From Moniliella sp. 'wahieum' (taxonomy: Eukaryota > Basidiomycota > Moniliellomycetes > Moniliellales > Moniliellaceae), in NCBI GenBank assembly GCA_003971905.1, contig RSEE01000008.1:310001-374000 (forward strand): a stretch of 64,000 bases of DNA. The letters run 5' to 3'. A model generated the notes under the pieces. The model was not told where the DNA came from. It worked only from the letters and a program-made list of their open reading frames with translations, and ran no database searches. Made by a program: the position numbers and the translations under genes. Below, one piece after another: positions 33,021 to 43,880 of this stretch. Every line of letters starts with the position of its first letter. The first letter of the stretch is position 1.

Positions 33021-34256
33021 CTAATCGAGTCCGGCAGTGTCCGGATGTTGGAATGGCATACGGAAAAAACCTCCGGGAGGGAGACGACCGCCACGAATGT
33101 TGACTTGCAAACTTGCGTGGAGCAATTTGGGCGCAGCCAGCGACTTGTCCCGAGCGCGACGCAAGTCAAGAAACTGCTGTTCCCGGCACGCTGGCTCAAT
33201 CTCGTCCGGACGACCAAGGAGGGTGGGGCAGCCTGTGCCTTGCAGGTGAATGTTGGACCGGCGCTGCTCGGCCACCGTGGTCCGATCCTGTGGTGGCCGG
33301 GAAGAAGGAGGGTAGTCATGTCCCACATATACGAATGTGTCGTCGGGTAGAGACAAGACGGTTTGTAAGGAATCGTACAGGCTCTCTGCCGATCCCCCTG
33401 GGAAATCGGCGCGGGCTGACCCAACGTCAGGAAGGAAGATCACGTCCCCACAAAAGAGGTGTTGGCCAATGAGATAGCCGGTGTGGTCGGGCGTATGGCC
33501 GGGAAGGTACAGTACAGCGCAAGTTGTGCCACCAAACGTGAAGCTGTCCGTCGCGCCGTGGGGGGACCCAATCGGCGCTGGTCCAGTACGAAAGAGCACG
33601 TCAAAGTCGCCAAGATCGGGAGTCAGACCGTACCGCGGCCCAAAACGCGCTTGGACCTGGCCGATGCCCGCGCCCATACACACGGGCACAGGGCCACGCG
33701 TCGCCGCTAAGCCTCGAGCGGTCAGTTGCGACTTGAGGTAATGTGCTCCTGTGAGGTGGTCTGCATGGGCGTGTGTCTCGAGAATCCGACTCACTCGGTA
33801 CCCCCTGCTCTGAAGGAGGGCGATAAGTGCGTCGGCCGAGTCGGTGCCAATGGTCTGCTTGTTGGGGTCGTAGTCAAGCACAGGATCGATGATAATGCAC
33901 GTCTCCATATCCTGGCCAACCACAAGGTAGGTCCATGTGCTGGTAGGGCCATGAAACAGACCATGGATCGTCGGTTGGCCGCGCTCGGCATAAAACGTGC
34001 TGCGTTCGTAATGGCCTCCTATGGGGCACGGGGCAGGGGGCTCTTTTGCAGGCAGGCCCCAGCCGAGATTCAGAGGACGAGGGGTGGGATTCATGCGTGA
34101 CCTAGTAATGGGAATAGCTTGGACACGAGGAGAGCCGGTAGTAAGAATCCGTGCCAGGCGGGGGCTTAGATACATGGCTGCTTTGGTGGGAGCCATCGCA
34201 TGGCCAACAGCCGGAGCGAAGCGAGGAAGTGTAGGCAGTAATGGGCAGGCACTCAT
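33021..34256 (-). CDS. Persulfide dioxygenase-like metallo-beta-lactamase protein (ETHE1/Blh type)
   Basis: ETHE1-type enzymes oxidise glutathione persulfide to sulfite in mitochondria during sulfide detoxification. The frame is intact, 411 residues from ATG 34256. The first 60 residues are Arg/Ala/Ser-rich and lack acidic residues, as in a mitochondrial presequence. The MBL core has STWTYLVVGQDMETCIIIDP, the metal motif THAHADHLTGA, the GHTPDHTGYLIG histidine loop, and FCGDVIFLPDVGSARADFPG with the metal Asp. SARADFPGG is a signature of ETHE1/Blh proteins. FVYVGHDYPPSSR supplies the last His. A C-terminal tail (FRMPFQHPDTAGLD) follows. No intron is seen. An in-frame ATG at 34358 would add 34 residues. 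Confidence 0.9.
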   Translation of the reverse strand: MSACPLLPTLPRFAPAVGHAMAPTKAAMYLSPRLARILTTGSPRVQAIPITRSRMNPTPRPLNLGWGLPAKEPPAPCPIGGHYERSTFYAERGQPTIHGLFHGPTSTWTYLVVGQDMETCIIIDPVLDYDPNKQTIGTDSADALIALLQSRGYRVSRILETHAHADHLTGAHYLKSQLTARGLAATRGPVPVCMGAGIGQVQARFGPRYGLTPDLGDFDVLFRTGPAPIGSPHGATDSFTFGGTTCAVLYLPGHTPDHTGYLIGQHLFCGDVIFLPDVGSARADFPGGSAESLYDSLQTVLSLPDDTFVYVGHDYPPSSRPPQDRTTVAEQRRSNIHLQGTGCPTLLGRPDEIEPACREQQFLDLRRARDKSLAAPKLLHASLQVNIRGGRLPPGGFFRMPFQHPDTAGLD

Positions 34257-35003
34257 GGTGGAGGGTGGAGGGAGAGAGGGGAGGGGAGGGGGGAGATCTG
34301 ACGACCGAAAGAAGCATCGAGCGGCATCTCCCTGTTGAACTTTATGATATGGTCCCACCCATCAGGTGGAGCTGATAGTGGTGATAGCCGGGCCCGATGG
34401 ATCGAAGCAGCAGCAATCTCGCCGGGCTAGGCCGGGCCCCGGCCACTTTTCGCCAGCCCCACCTAAGCTCCCCCAGTCTACACGGCGAATGGCAGTTACG
34501 TAAGTGCGTCACAATAATGCGCACATCCCACAACAAAAGTGGCCGAAATAATTACAACCCACCAACTGCGCCCGAGTGCGGTGGGGAGCCACGCGGTGAC
34601 GGCTACTAAGTACTAACCGGTTAAAGTGCCCTCCGCACCTTGGCCTGCCTTTTGGCGCGCCTGGTAGTGGGCAAAGTGACATGGACCGTCCGTCCTATTA
34701 AGGGGGAGAGATCACCCGGCGAGCGGTCTGCGCTGAGCACATGCTTGCCATGATCTTAACTCTCAGATGAGATCTCAGATGGTATGGCTTTGATGTGAAA
34801 GAGTACTTTTCCATATATATGCCCGCACCCAAAACAGTCCTATCGTTAATAGTGACATGTGACCTCGCGCCGAACGATGCACACGGCGAAGCGTATGGGC
34901 AAGACCCACCACCAAGCATAGTCCCTGTTTCTGCTTCTCGACTACCTATACCTCTCTGTCGCTTCACTTGCGAAATCAGAAGGTTGAACAACCACATATC
35001 AGG
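34257..35003. promoter_or_regulatory. Divergent region between ETHE1-like and DUF1275 genes
   Basis: 747 bases between divergent start codons, so it contains both promoters. Paired agatgagatctcagatgg-like direct repeats lie near 34765-34782 and a tatatat run at 34813-34820. No gene recognised. Confidence 0.45.
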
Positions 35004-35790
35004 ATGTGGAAGCCGGGCAAGCTCAACGACGTGGTAAAGCGCACGCCGCTCAAGTGGCACCTCCTCGTCATCAGCTTTGTTACTGGCCTTTTGGACGCGA
35101 CGACGTATGGAGACTTGCAACTGTTCGCATCCAACCAAACCGGGAACACCATCATCCTCTTTGTCCTTCTCTTGGGTAAAAAGCCAGGCGAGTATTCCAA
35201 CTATCCTGACCTCCTGCCCACGGGTATCTCCCTTGCCACATTTCTCGTCATGGGATTTCTCTGGGGGCGAGCAGGACTGCGCGCTGGACCTAGAAAGAAG
35301 TGGTGGCAAATGTTTTCGTTGTTGTTTCAAGCGGGAATGCTTCTTCTTCTTGCCATTCTGCTCGATACCAACGTGATCCGCCCGGGTCTGCGAGTGGGCC
35401 ATGGGGAGGCGGAGAAACGACGCGGCATTGGCATGCTTGTTGGCTGCACCATCAGGCGCACAAGTAGCCCTCGCCCGGTCCTCCGGCATCTCCGAAATTC
35501 CAACAGCAATGCTCACCTCTCCCTACATTGACTTTTTTGTCGACCCCAATCTCTGGTCGCATCCTTGGAAGGTGGAGGATCCCAAGATCAAAACGCGCAA
35601 TACCCGTGCTCTTTATCTCATGTGCATCATTTCTGGCTCGGTTGTGGGCGCCTTGATTCATCGTCACGCCGCTTCCTCTTCGGCAGCGCTGTACCTGGCA
35701 TTTTCCCTGCGTCTCTTGGGTGCAATCGCGACATTGTTCTTCCCCACCTACCCTCCCGAGGCTTACTCGATTGACAAGACCAGCCCCTAG
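35004..35790 (+). CDS. DUF1275 (YoaK-type) membrane protein, one frameshift
   Basis: Integral membrane protein of unknown function. From ATG 35004 (MWKPGKLNDVVKRTPLKWH) it has the family's N-terminal motif FVTGLLDATTYGDLQLFASN followed by QTGN, then membrane helices (TIILFVLLLG, LATFLVMGFLWG, LLFQAGMLLLLAILL). Near 35430 the frame changes, and the second family signature follows: SGAQVALARSSGISEIPTAM-LTSPYIDF. Two more helices (LYLMCIISGSVVGALIHR, LYLAFSLRLLGAIATLFF) close the protein. About 262 residues, the typical length with six or seven helices. The single frame change interrupts the region just before the SGAQVA motif. Confidence 0.85.
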
Positions 35791-37441
35791 TACTCATTCC
35801 TTTTCTGTAATAATGCCATCCCTTTGATCGTGTAATTGTTCAAGACATGGGATGGGATGGAACTTCCTCTCCTCTGCATGCAAATATCTATACTGTAACC
35901 ATATCATTGACGGAGTTTAAGGCCACGACAAAGTAACGCTGGTGCCTCTATACCCATCCGTTCATCCGGCGTGTGTTGCTTGGTAGAGCCAACCCCGTTT
36001 TTTTAAAACCAGGGGGATCGCCAGGAGATCACGACCCTCTGGTGTCCGCCATCCCTTCCCATCCCCGAGGTAGCACGTGTGGATACGGATGAACGCGGGG
36101 GGGTCAAAGAAGGATCTCCTTGGCATAATTTTCCATTGCCCTGATGGCTTCACGGCATCTTAGTAGTATGCCAACGCACACACACGAGTATTAGTTGAGG
36201 CTCGGTCCCCCTTTTGGTGCGTTGCTTCATCCATTCCTTCCTAGAGGACTGGAATATTCGCTAGCCTCGTCACGTGCGCCATATAACAATACACCATCAA
36301 CTGTGTCTCCTCTTTGATGGCCTTGTCCAACCATCACGGTGCCTCCATTTAGTGTGCCAAATCTGATGATCGGACAGTCAAAACAACCCATACATCTCTT
36401 CCAGCAACTGACAGTAGGTAGCAATAAACAAAAGACCCCGTCTGTCACGGGGACACGATTAAGTCGTCTTGCACAGCCGCCTCCACTCCTTCATCCGCGC
36501 TCTCGCTTCTCGGCTTCTCTCCCTTTCACTACTCAGGTTTTCTATCTTTCGCTATCGCGACTCGGGATTCTCGGCCTATATACAAAACCCACAACAATCG
36601 TCTTGCTACCCTCGGGCTCGTCTAAAATTCAACACACTGCTCATGGTTTTGAGTCTGTTTCTCGCCTCGTTTCGGGTCTCGGGTCCGCTGTGCCTTTGAC
36701 CCTCGTCTCGTCTTTCACCTCGTGCATGCCGTGCATGGTTCTCCCTTCTTCCCTTTGACTCATTTCCCCTTTTTCGCTGTAGACGTGTTGGTCATTCCTT
36801 TGTTCCCCTGCTCTATTCTATAAAAACCTGTGCCTATTCTTAGATCCAATTGGGATGGCCAACAAGCCACCCACACCATTATTTCCCCTCACCTTTCTTC
36901 TAGGCACTCTCCACTCTTGAACGACCAACGTTTGATCAGCTCGCTTGCCCTTCTTCGCCCATCGGAGCTCCTCGCTTTCTCGCCCGCCCCCCAAGGTGTA
37001 ACATCCTTTGCAGACGCTGCCTGGCTCTGCCCGAGACTTCATTCATACCCGGCGAGAGAGTCGAGCACGGTATTCATCGAGTTCAACCTTCAACGTTCGA
37101 TCATAATATCGAGTTCTCTGCGTTCAGACATTCGATGTCATTTTGGCCACAACTGTCGTATGTTATAGGGGTGGAGAGGGGGATGCGGCAATAGAAGAGA
37201 TGAGCGCCAATATCTTATCCTTGGGAAGTAGAACCACAAAAGAGTTACTATGGGACCTGACAGGGAAAGGGGGGGTGGCTGTGAAGAAGCCTTTGCAATA
37301 TAACCAAAGTGAGGGAAGAGAGGCAAGACGCAAGCGTCCCCCTCGTTTTTCTCACTGGCTCCACCAGCGTCAGCCACAACTAGGCTTGCCACATAGCACT
37401 GCCCCCGTGCGCCTGTGGCACAGGACCCCTAAGCCAGCACC

Positions 37442-37460
37442 CATCATGCATCATGCATCA
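37442..37460. repeat. catcatgcat tandem palindromic micro-repeat
   Basis: Overlapping copies of catcatgcatcatgcatca; same repeat style as at 19588-19613. Confidence 0.7.
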
Positions 37461-37667
37461 CGGCGTCAGCTTGCAGATGTGCAGATCGCTCGCTACTGGA
37501 AGCTCTACGGTGGATCCGCTTTCAACTTTCAAATGCCAGAGCGAGCGCGAGCCAGCGAAGCAGAGGACCCGTAGCATTGGCTGTTCACATGCATCACATG
37601 TCACACGAGGCACCACAGAACCACACCTGTGACACGCGCACTGAAGATCGAGCACGCGCCACACTCC

Positions 37668-37688
37668 AGCTTCAAGCTTCAAGCTTCT
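37668..37688. repeat. agcttca tandem micro-repeat
   Basis: Three AAGCTT palindromes in a 7-bp periodic array (agcttca units); same unit as the ttgaagc arrays at 58 and 60 kb, read on the other strand. Confidence 0.75.
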
Positions 37689-38797
37689 CAAGGTCGCATC
37701 AGCCGCCGGCGGACCTCAGTGGTTCTCAGCCTTTGTTGGCTCTGCCGTCTCGGACGGATAGATGGGAAGGAAAACGAGGCTACGAAAGGGCATTGTGGGT
37801 GGGCGGGGGGGGGGTATAACCACACATGTCGGACGAATGGAGATTGTGCCGAGATGAGAGTAGCGGTTGCCGTTCGTTAAAAGCTATGGTTCTTGACCAG
37901 TGCCAGCCAAATACCAGCGTTAACGCGTTGCTCGGCTGGGAAGCCGGCGGGGTGGAGAGAGGGCAGCCTGATGGCAGCAAGGCGCAGCAGCGCCGGTCCA
38001 GAGCGAGGCGCGGCACGCACGTGAGCCGGCGGGCCAGCGGAGGCCACAGGGCAGCGAGTGGAGGAAAACACGGGGGCAGTCTGGGGGACTCGCCCAATCG
38101 TCAGCGCAGGGAGAGCGTGCACAGCACGAAGCACGCACCTGTCCCCAAACAGAGCGAGAGTTGGGCGTGCTGGAAGCTGGACCCAGCGCTGCCACCGCCC
38201 TGCGTGGATTTGCACCAGCGTGGAGACACGCTGGGCGGGAGTGGCGCCGTGCCCCCGGGGCTCCGATCGACGCGGCGCCGGGGGCTTGGGCGTGGGCTGG
38301 CACAGTGCCAGTCACCCGAACAACGGCGGCATCGCAGCGCCCCGCTGGCACCAGGCGCGTGTGGCCAGGGCAGCGCCGGGCAGCGGCAGTAGGCAGGCGC
38401 ACGCAGCCAGCCAAACACTCCCCCGTGCGCGTGGAAACAGTGGCGCGCGCGCCCGCCGCGAGCGAGGGTGGCGTGGTGCCGCTCTCTCGCCCTGGGCACG
38501 GGGGCAGCCTGGAGCCGCCTGCGACGGCCTGCAGGGGGCGACGCGACGCGTGATGGGATGGGCAGGCTGGGGTGTGATGCATGCATGATGCTGCCAGGGT
38601 TGGCTGCCCCCACCGGCCACGCAGAGGAGCACCGCAGCGCACGCCGACGAACCGACGGCGGGACTCGGGGCGTCCTGCGTCCCCCACCCCCCCCACCACC
38701 CTCTTCTCGGCCGCCGCCCCCTCCGCTCCTCTTCCGCCGCTGCTGCGCTGGGCGAGCCTGCGTTCGTTTCTTCTCTCGTTCGCTCTCGTCGCCCACC

Positions 38798-41700
38798 ATG
38801 TCCGACTGGCCCCTCGAGTTCATACCGCCTCCCGCCCCGCGCGCCCGCCACGCCGCTCGGCGACTGGATGGCCCAGAACGTCACGACAATGGCACGGCCA
38901 CCACCCTGCTCGACTGTCTCTGCTCCACCACACGCCCCGCCCTCTGGAGCCCGGACCTCTCCCGCCGCCCCTCGACCACCGCAGCATCAAGCAGTTCGTC
39001 CAATCCTTCACCCTCCCAGTCCTCCGCGCCCGCAGCAACCCACTGCGACCCAACGACCGTGTCATGCTGCTCTCCTGCCGGCCCTGAGAATGCCCTGATG
39101 CTTATGTCCATTGCCACCTACCATACTTGTGCCCCGCTCAACGCCGCCTGCACTGCCGGCGAGTTGCGTGACGATGCCGTTCGCCTCCGCGCCCGCGCCG
39201 TCGTCACAACCCGCGACAGTCTGGAACGCCTTGGCTGCTACGAGCTCTACGAAGAGGAAAACATGGAGATCATCGTTGTCGACTTCAAAACATCCGGCCC
39301 GGCAGGTTACTTTGACATAGCGGTACTCGAAGGCGAAGATCTTGTCCCATACCAGCACGGTTCTCAGCGCCCATGCCCGCCCTCAACCCTGACCGACTAT
39401 TCCCTTGTTCTTCATACCTCTGGCACGTCGGGCAAAAAGAAGGTGGTGCCCTACTCTCTGCGCCACATGATCGTGGGTACCTGCTGTGTCGTCTTCTCCT
39501 GGGAACTCAAACCCGATTCGGTGAACAGTATGTCCCTGCTTTCCTCTCGTACTTTCGAACTGACAACACACACTAACTTGGTGCTTCTCAGTGAACATGA
39601 TGCCTCTTTTCCATGTTGGCGGTATTGTGCGGAACCTTTGGTCTCCCCTCTTCTCCAATGGGTCCGCCATTATGTGTGCTGGATTCGACGCGACGACCTG
39701 GTGGAAGCTTGCTGGTCAACTGGGAGCGACGTGGTACTACGCTGCCCCTACCATGCACCACGCTATCCTGGCCTCCAAACCCGAGGGGACAGTTGCTTCG
39801 CGGGACACTAAGATCAAAATGATCTGCAATGCCGCTGGTGGCCTGCCCCTTGGCTGTACAGCTCAAGGAAAACTTTGGTGACTGTGCTGTACTCCCCTCG
39901 TACGGCATGACAGAATGGTGCGCGAGACTCCCTCTCTCCTCCCATTTGCGATATGTACTGACCTATGGATTTTTCGCGTTGGCAGCATGCCCATTGCCTC
40001 ACCCCCACCGACTACCAGCTAGACCGTCCTGGTTGCTCTGGGGTGGCCTGCGGCCCTGGCCTTTCCATCCGTGATCCGTTCAACCTTGAAAAGGAGCAGC
40101 CCACCGGACAGACAGGTGCCGTATGCGTCCGTGGTCTGCCCACTTTCAGCGGTTACGAGACCGATCCCGATGGTCCTCTGGATGCCTCCTCTTTTTCTTC
40201 GGAAGGCTGGTTCGACTCGGGTGACATGGGCCACTGGACGCGGATGGCTATTTGTTCATCACGGGTAGGTCCAAGGAGATCATCAATAAAGGTGGTGAGG
40301 TTATCTCCCCGTTTGAGGTCGAAGAAGCCGTCACGCAAGCGACCACGGGCCGTGTCAAGAACACTCTCTGTTTCTCGATCGAGACGACGTGCTCCAGGAG
40401 ACAATTGGTGTGGTGATCGTCCCCACGCCAAATGAACCCCGGGTAGGGCTGTCGGAGCTGCAGAACATGCTGCGGAACTATCTCCACCCATCCAAGTGGC
40501 CGTTTGCGATTGTCTACATGGACGACCTTCCAAAAAACCAAGCAGGGAAACCCTTGCGTATCAAGCTCGCCAGCCGTCTGGGGATTGGGCCGCTGACCGA
40601 TAGTGTGCCCCCGCTGCAGCGCCACTTTGAGGCGAAGGCACCTGGGAAGGAGGTGCCATTGCTGAGCCAATCCCCTGCCAACTGGTGAATGTGGATCTGC
40701 GGGCAGTCGAGCGCGCCTGCTACCGGATCCCTGGTATTGTCGAGGCGGCAGTTCGCATGCGCAAGGATGGTGCCCCCGAGGCCTTCCTCTATGTCGAGGA
40801 AGACATGCCATATGATGCTGCAGACATCGACCGTGCACTGGCTCAGGTGCTGGACGGCTACGTGGTACCCAATCCATTGCACGTTTTCCGTCAGCCCTTG
40901 GCCAAGACCGCCCAGGGCCAAATTGACTTTAATACCATGGAGGCCGAAGTGCGCGCCCAGAACGCTCAGGACATGTCCGCACGGGCATTATTGTTCGCGA
41001 CATTATTGGCAAGCTGCTCAACACGGATCCTGGCAGCATCACAGCCGAATCCGACTTCTTCCTACTGGGCGGCAACTCTCTCTTGCTGGGCCGTCTGGTG
41101 GCGCAGATTCGGAAAGAAACAGGCGTGTCGCTCGAGGTTTCGTCTCTGTTTACAAACTCAACCATCTCGGCTATCGCGGATATGATTGAAGAGGAGACGG
41201 GAGGCTCGGATGCAGAAGATGAAGACGAGGGCTACTACGATGAGAAGACGGGCTTTAGCTCCAACTTCCTCTCGGCTCATCGCTACGACGATGAAGAAGA
41301 CGGCTACCTCAACTCGCACGGGTATAAGCCCCGGTCCCAGACTCATCCGTGGGTGATGCTGGTCCAGATCATCCCGCTGCTCTTTTTCTACCCGTTCAAG
41401 GCCGCTGGACCTGGACCGTGCTCCTTCACGGTCTTGCCTTCTCGGCGTATTACATCAACGACAACTTTTGGGAGCGTGTGGGTGTCCTGCTTCTCTCCCT
41501 CTTTATCGCCCGTCTCACTTCCCGAATCATCTGCCCGGTCACCGCCATTGCCTTCAAGTGGCTTGTCATTGGCCGTTACCGCCCCGGAAAGTACCCAATG
41601 TGGTGCAACTACCATCTGCGCTGGTGGATTGTCAACCAATCTCTCACCACGGCCGGTAAGGGTCTTTTCAATCTGACCCCCGAACTGCGCAAGGTATACT

Positions 41701-43880
41701 TCCGTCTTTTGGGCGCATCGATTGGCAAGAACGTCAAGATTGACAAGTTTGCCAAGTTGGGCGAATATGATCTTCTTACGATCCACGATGGTGTGCAGAT
41801 TGACAAGTCTGTCGTCCGCGGTTTCTGCGTCGAACGTGACGGTTACTTCCGTCTGGAACCCATCATCATCGGGCGCGACTGCATGGTCAACACCTACACT
41901 CAGATTTCTCCTGGCGCTCGCTTGGCCAACGGCACGGTTTGGGGTCCCCAATCCAGTAGTCATGAGGAGCCGTCGATGGACAGCTATGCCGCATACAATC
42001 GCGAGGCAGTGCCTAAGCCGCATTGGTCCTTGATTGTCTTCCTTGGTCTGCCGCTTAAACTGGTGGTCTGGGTGCTGTGCTACCTCCCTTGGTTTTCAGC
42101 CTTGTTCATGCTGCTCTCGACGCCGTTTTTGTTCAACAAGCACGATTCGCTCAAAGGCGTCGTGGCATGGTTCTCCTTCCCTGACCGGATTGGCTGGCAC
42201 TACCTAGCCCGCATTGTGCGCAATGGCATGCCGGCCATGTCCAATGTGATCCTCGGTATCCTTCTTAAGCGCATCTCGGGCCTCAACAAAGAAGGCTCGA
42301 TGAGGAACGCGACCCAACTCTCGCTTTGGCGCCGTTGGGTGCAATCCGAGTTCCTTTCCCAGCCCCAGATTCGCCGGTCGATGTCCATCTTGGGCACTCA
42401 CTACGAGATGACCTCGGTTATTTACCGTGCGATGGGGGCCAAAATTGGCAAACGCGTCTACTGGCCGGGATCGGGGATCTACTGCCCCGACCCCGAGTTG
42501 CTGGAGATTGGGGACGATGTGGTGTTTGGGTCGCGTTCGGAGGTCTTTACCTCGGACTCGATTGGATGGGCCAAGGTACGCGTCGCTCGCGGCGCTATGA
42601 TTGCCGACCGTGTGGTGCTCTCTCCCGGTGTGACGGTGGGGAAGCAGTGTGTGATGGGTTCCGGTGCGTTGGCGCGCAGGAACGGGTACTATGAGCCGCT
42701 GTCGGTCTGGATGGGTGCCAAGCACGGTGAAGCGGTTAGTTTTGGCAAGTCGGCGCCGTCTGAGGAAATGGGGGAGGATTCAACCATCACGCCATTTGGC
42801 CGTGCGTTTTACAAGCGCCAGGCCAACTTCTTTGTGTTCCCCTACCCTATGCTCGTGTGCATCAACATTCTGATGAGCGTCATTACCTCGCTCTACTGGG
42901 CTTCGCCTGCCGTTGCGGCCATTACTTTCCTCAACTTCCTCAGGATTCACTTTGAGGACAAGGCCGACGGTCTGTTTGGCGACCACTGGTACCGCCCTGC
43001 CCTGGTGTACATTTACATTGCTCTTGCCTTTGTCATCATCATGGGGGCCCAGATGATTATTGCAATGGGTTGGGTGGTCGGGACGAAGTGGGCGATTATT
43101 GGCCGGCGGCGCGAAGGACGGTACGATTGGGACAAGTCGTCGTATTGCCAGCGCTGGCAGCTTCACCTCGTGCTGCAGAAACTGCTGGGCAAGGGCTTTG
43201 GCGGTCACATTATCGGGTGCATTTCTGGCACGGTGTACGCAGTCTGGTACCTGCGCGCTTTGGGCGGTCACGTGGGCAAAGACTGCTCGATTTGGGCCGG
43301 TGGCAAGCCCTCGCTTCAGTTTACCGAGCCGGAGCTGGTTACGTTTGGGGATCGGGTCAGCGTGGACGACTGCTCGGTGTGGCTCACATCAACTCACGCG
43401 GACGCTTTTCCCTCAACGCGCTCCGGATTGGAGACGGGTGCGCGATGCGTACCGGTTCGCGCCTGCTCTCTGGCGCCAACATGGAGCCCCGTAGCATGCT
43501 GCTGGAGCACACCCTGGTCGCGTCCGGTGAGATTGCGGAGGCGGGGATGGTGTATGCGGGTTTGGCCTGCTCGTCAGCTACGGGTGCGCAAGCCCAAACC
43601 AACCGCCCCATCGGCTTCAGCGCCCACCGTTGTTGTGGAAGGCGGGCCTAGCAAGAGCTTTGGTCTGTCGCCGATGCCGTCGACCTTGCCTTCGATGAAT
43701 GCTAGTCCGTATGCTTCCAAAGATGCATTTAGCTCGCAAGATGCATTTGCTCCCATGTCGGCACCTCCTCTTCCCTATGGGCACCAGCCTACCACCTCCT
43801 ACAATGGCTCTTTGGCGGATTCTTACGGCCACGGGGGGTACCAATACCAAACGCCCATGCAACCCCATTCGGCATTTTAG
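38798..43880 (+). CDS. NRPS-like synthetase with Pls/PosA-type membrane and beta-helix domains, frameshifted
   Basis: About 1,650 residues. Adenylation domain (about 38970-40640): P-loop [36 protein letters not shown] across intron 2, [11 protein letters not shown] and [13 protein letters not shown] second C-terminal-like subdomain follows ([30 protein letters not shown]). The carrier domain (about 40960-41190) has [15 protein letters not shown] with the phosphopantetheine Ser. After an acidic linker, three blocks each pair membrane helices with hexapeptide beta-helix sequence ([48 protein letters not shown]). This order matches bacterial Pls/PosA synthetases (TIGR02353 C-terminus). Introns: 39528-39591 and 39918-39985. 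At least ten single-base frame changes occur (e.g. near 39075, 39850, 40005, 40237, 40383, 40680, 40975, 41405, 43380, 43570). The start is ATG 38798, but the first 90 codons are uncertain. Product unknown. Confidence 0.82.
39528..39591 (+). other. NRPS-like gene intron 1
   Basis: 64 nt, GTATGT donor, CACTAAC branch site, CTTCTCAG acceptor; joins DSVN to [11 protein letters not shown]. Confidence 0.85.
39918..39985 (+). other. NRPS-like gene intron 2
   Basis: 68 nt, GTGCGC donor, ACTGAC branch-like site, TTGGCAG acceptor; joins YGMTE-C to MPIASPP, restoring adenylation motif A5. Confidence 0.8.

Larger units (their letters stand above)
35791..38797. other. 3.0-kb gap upstream of the NRPS-like gene
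   Basis: Longest gene-free stretch in the window. The middle (about 36460-36760 and 36880-37030) is strongly pyrimidine-rich on the plus strand, like a fungal promoter or long 5' leader, with tataaaa near 36819. Micro-repeats lie at 37442-37460 (catcatgcat) and 37668-37688 (agcttca). From 37900 on it is very GC-rich. No frame with a recognisable domain was found; a 140-codon frame at 36339-36758 is low-complexity. Confidence 0.45.

Noticed and set aside
36339-36758. 140-codon frame in the 3-kb gap as a small secreted protein
   Set aside because: Arises from a pyrimidine-rich tract (Ser/Leu/Pro/Phe); no signal peptide or cysteine pattern.
38798-43880. The NRPS-like locus as a cluster of separate small genes or a pseudogene
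   Set aside because: Domains follow one another in the correct order with conserved motifs intact at every frame change, and introns splice correctly; decay would also give substitutions in motifs and stops of other kinds.
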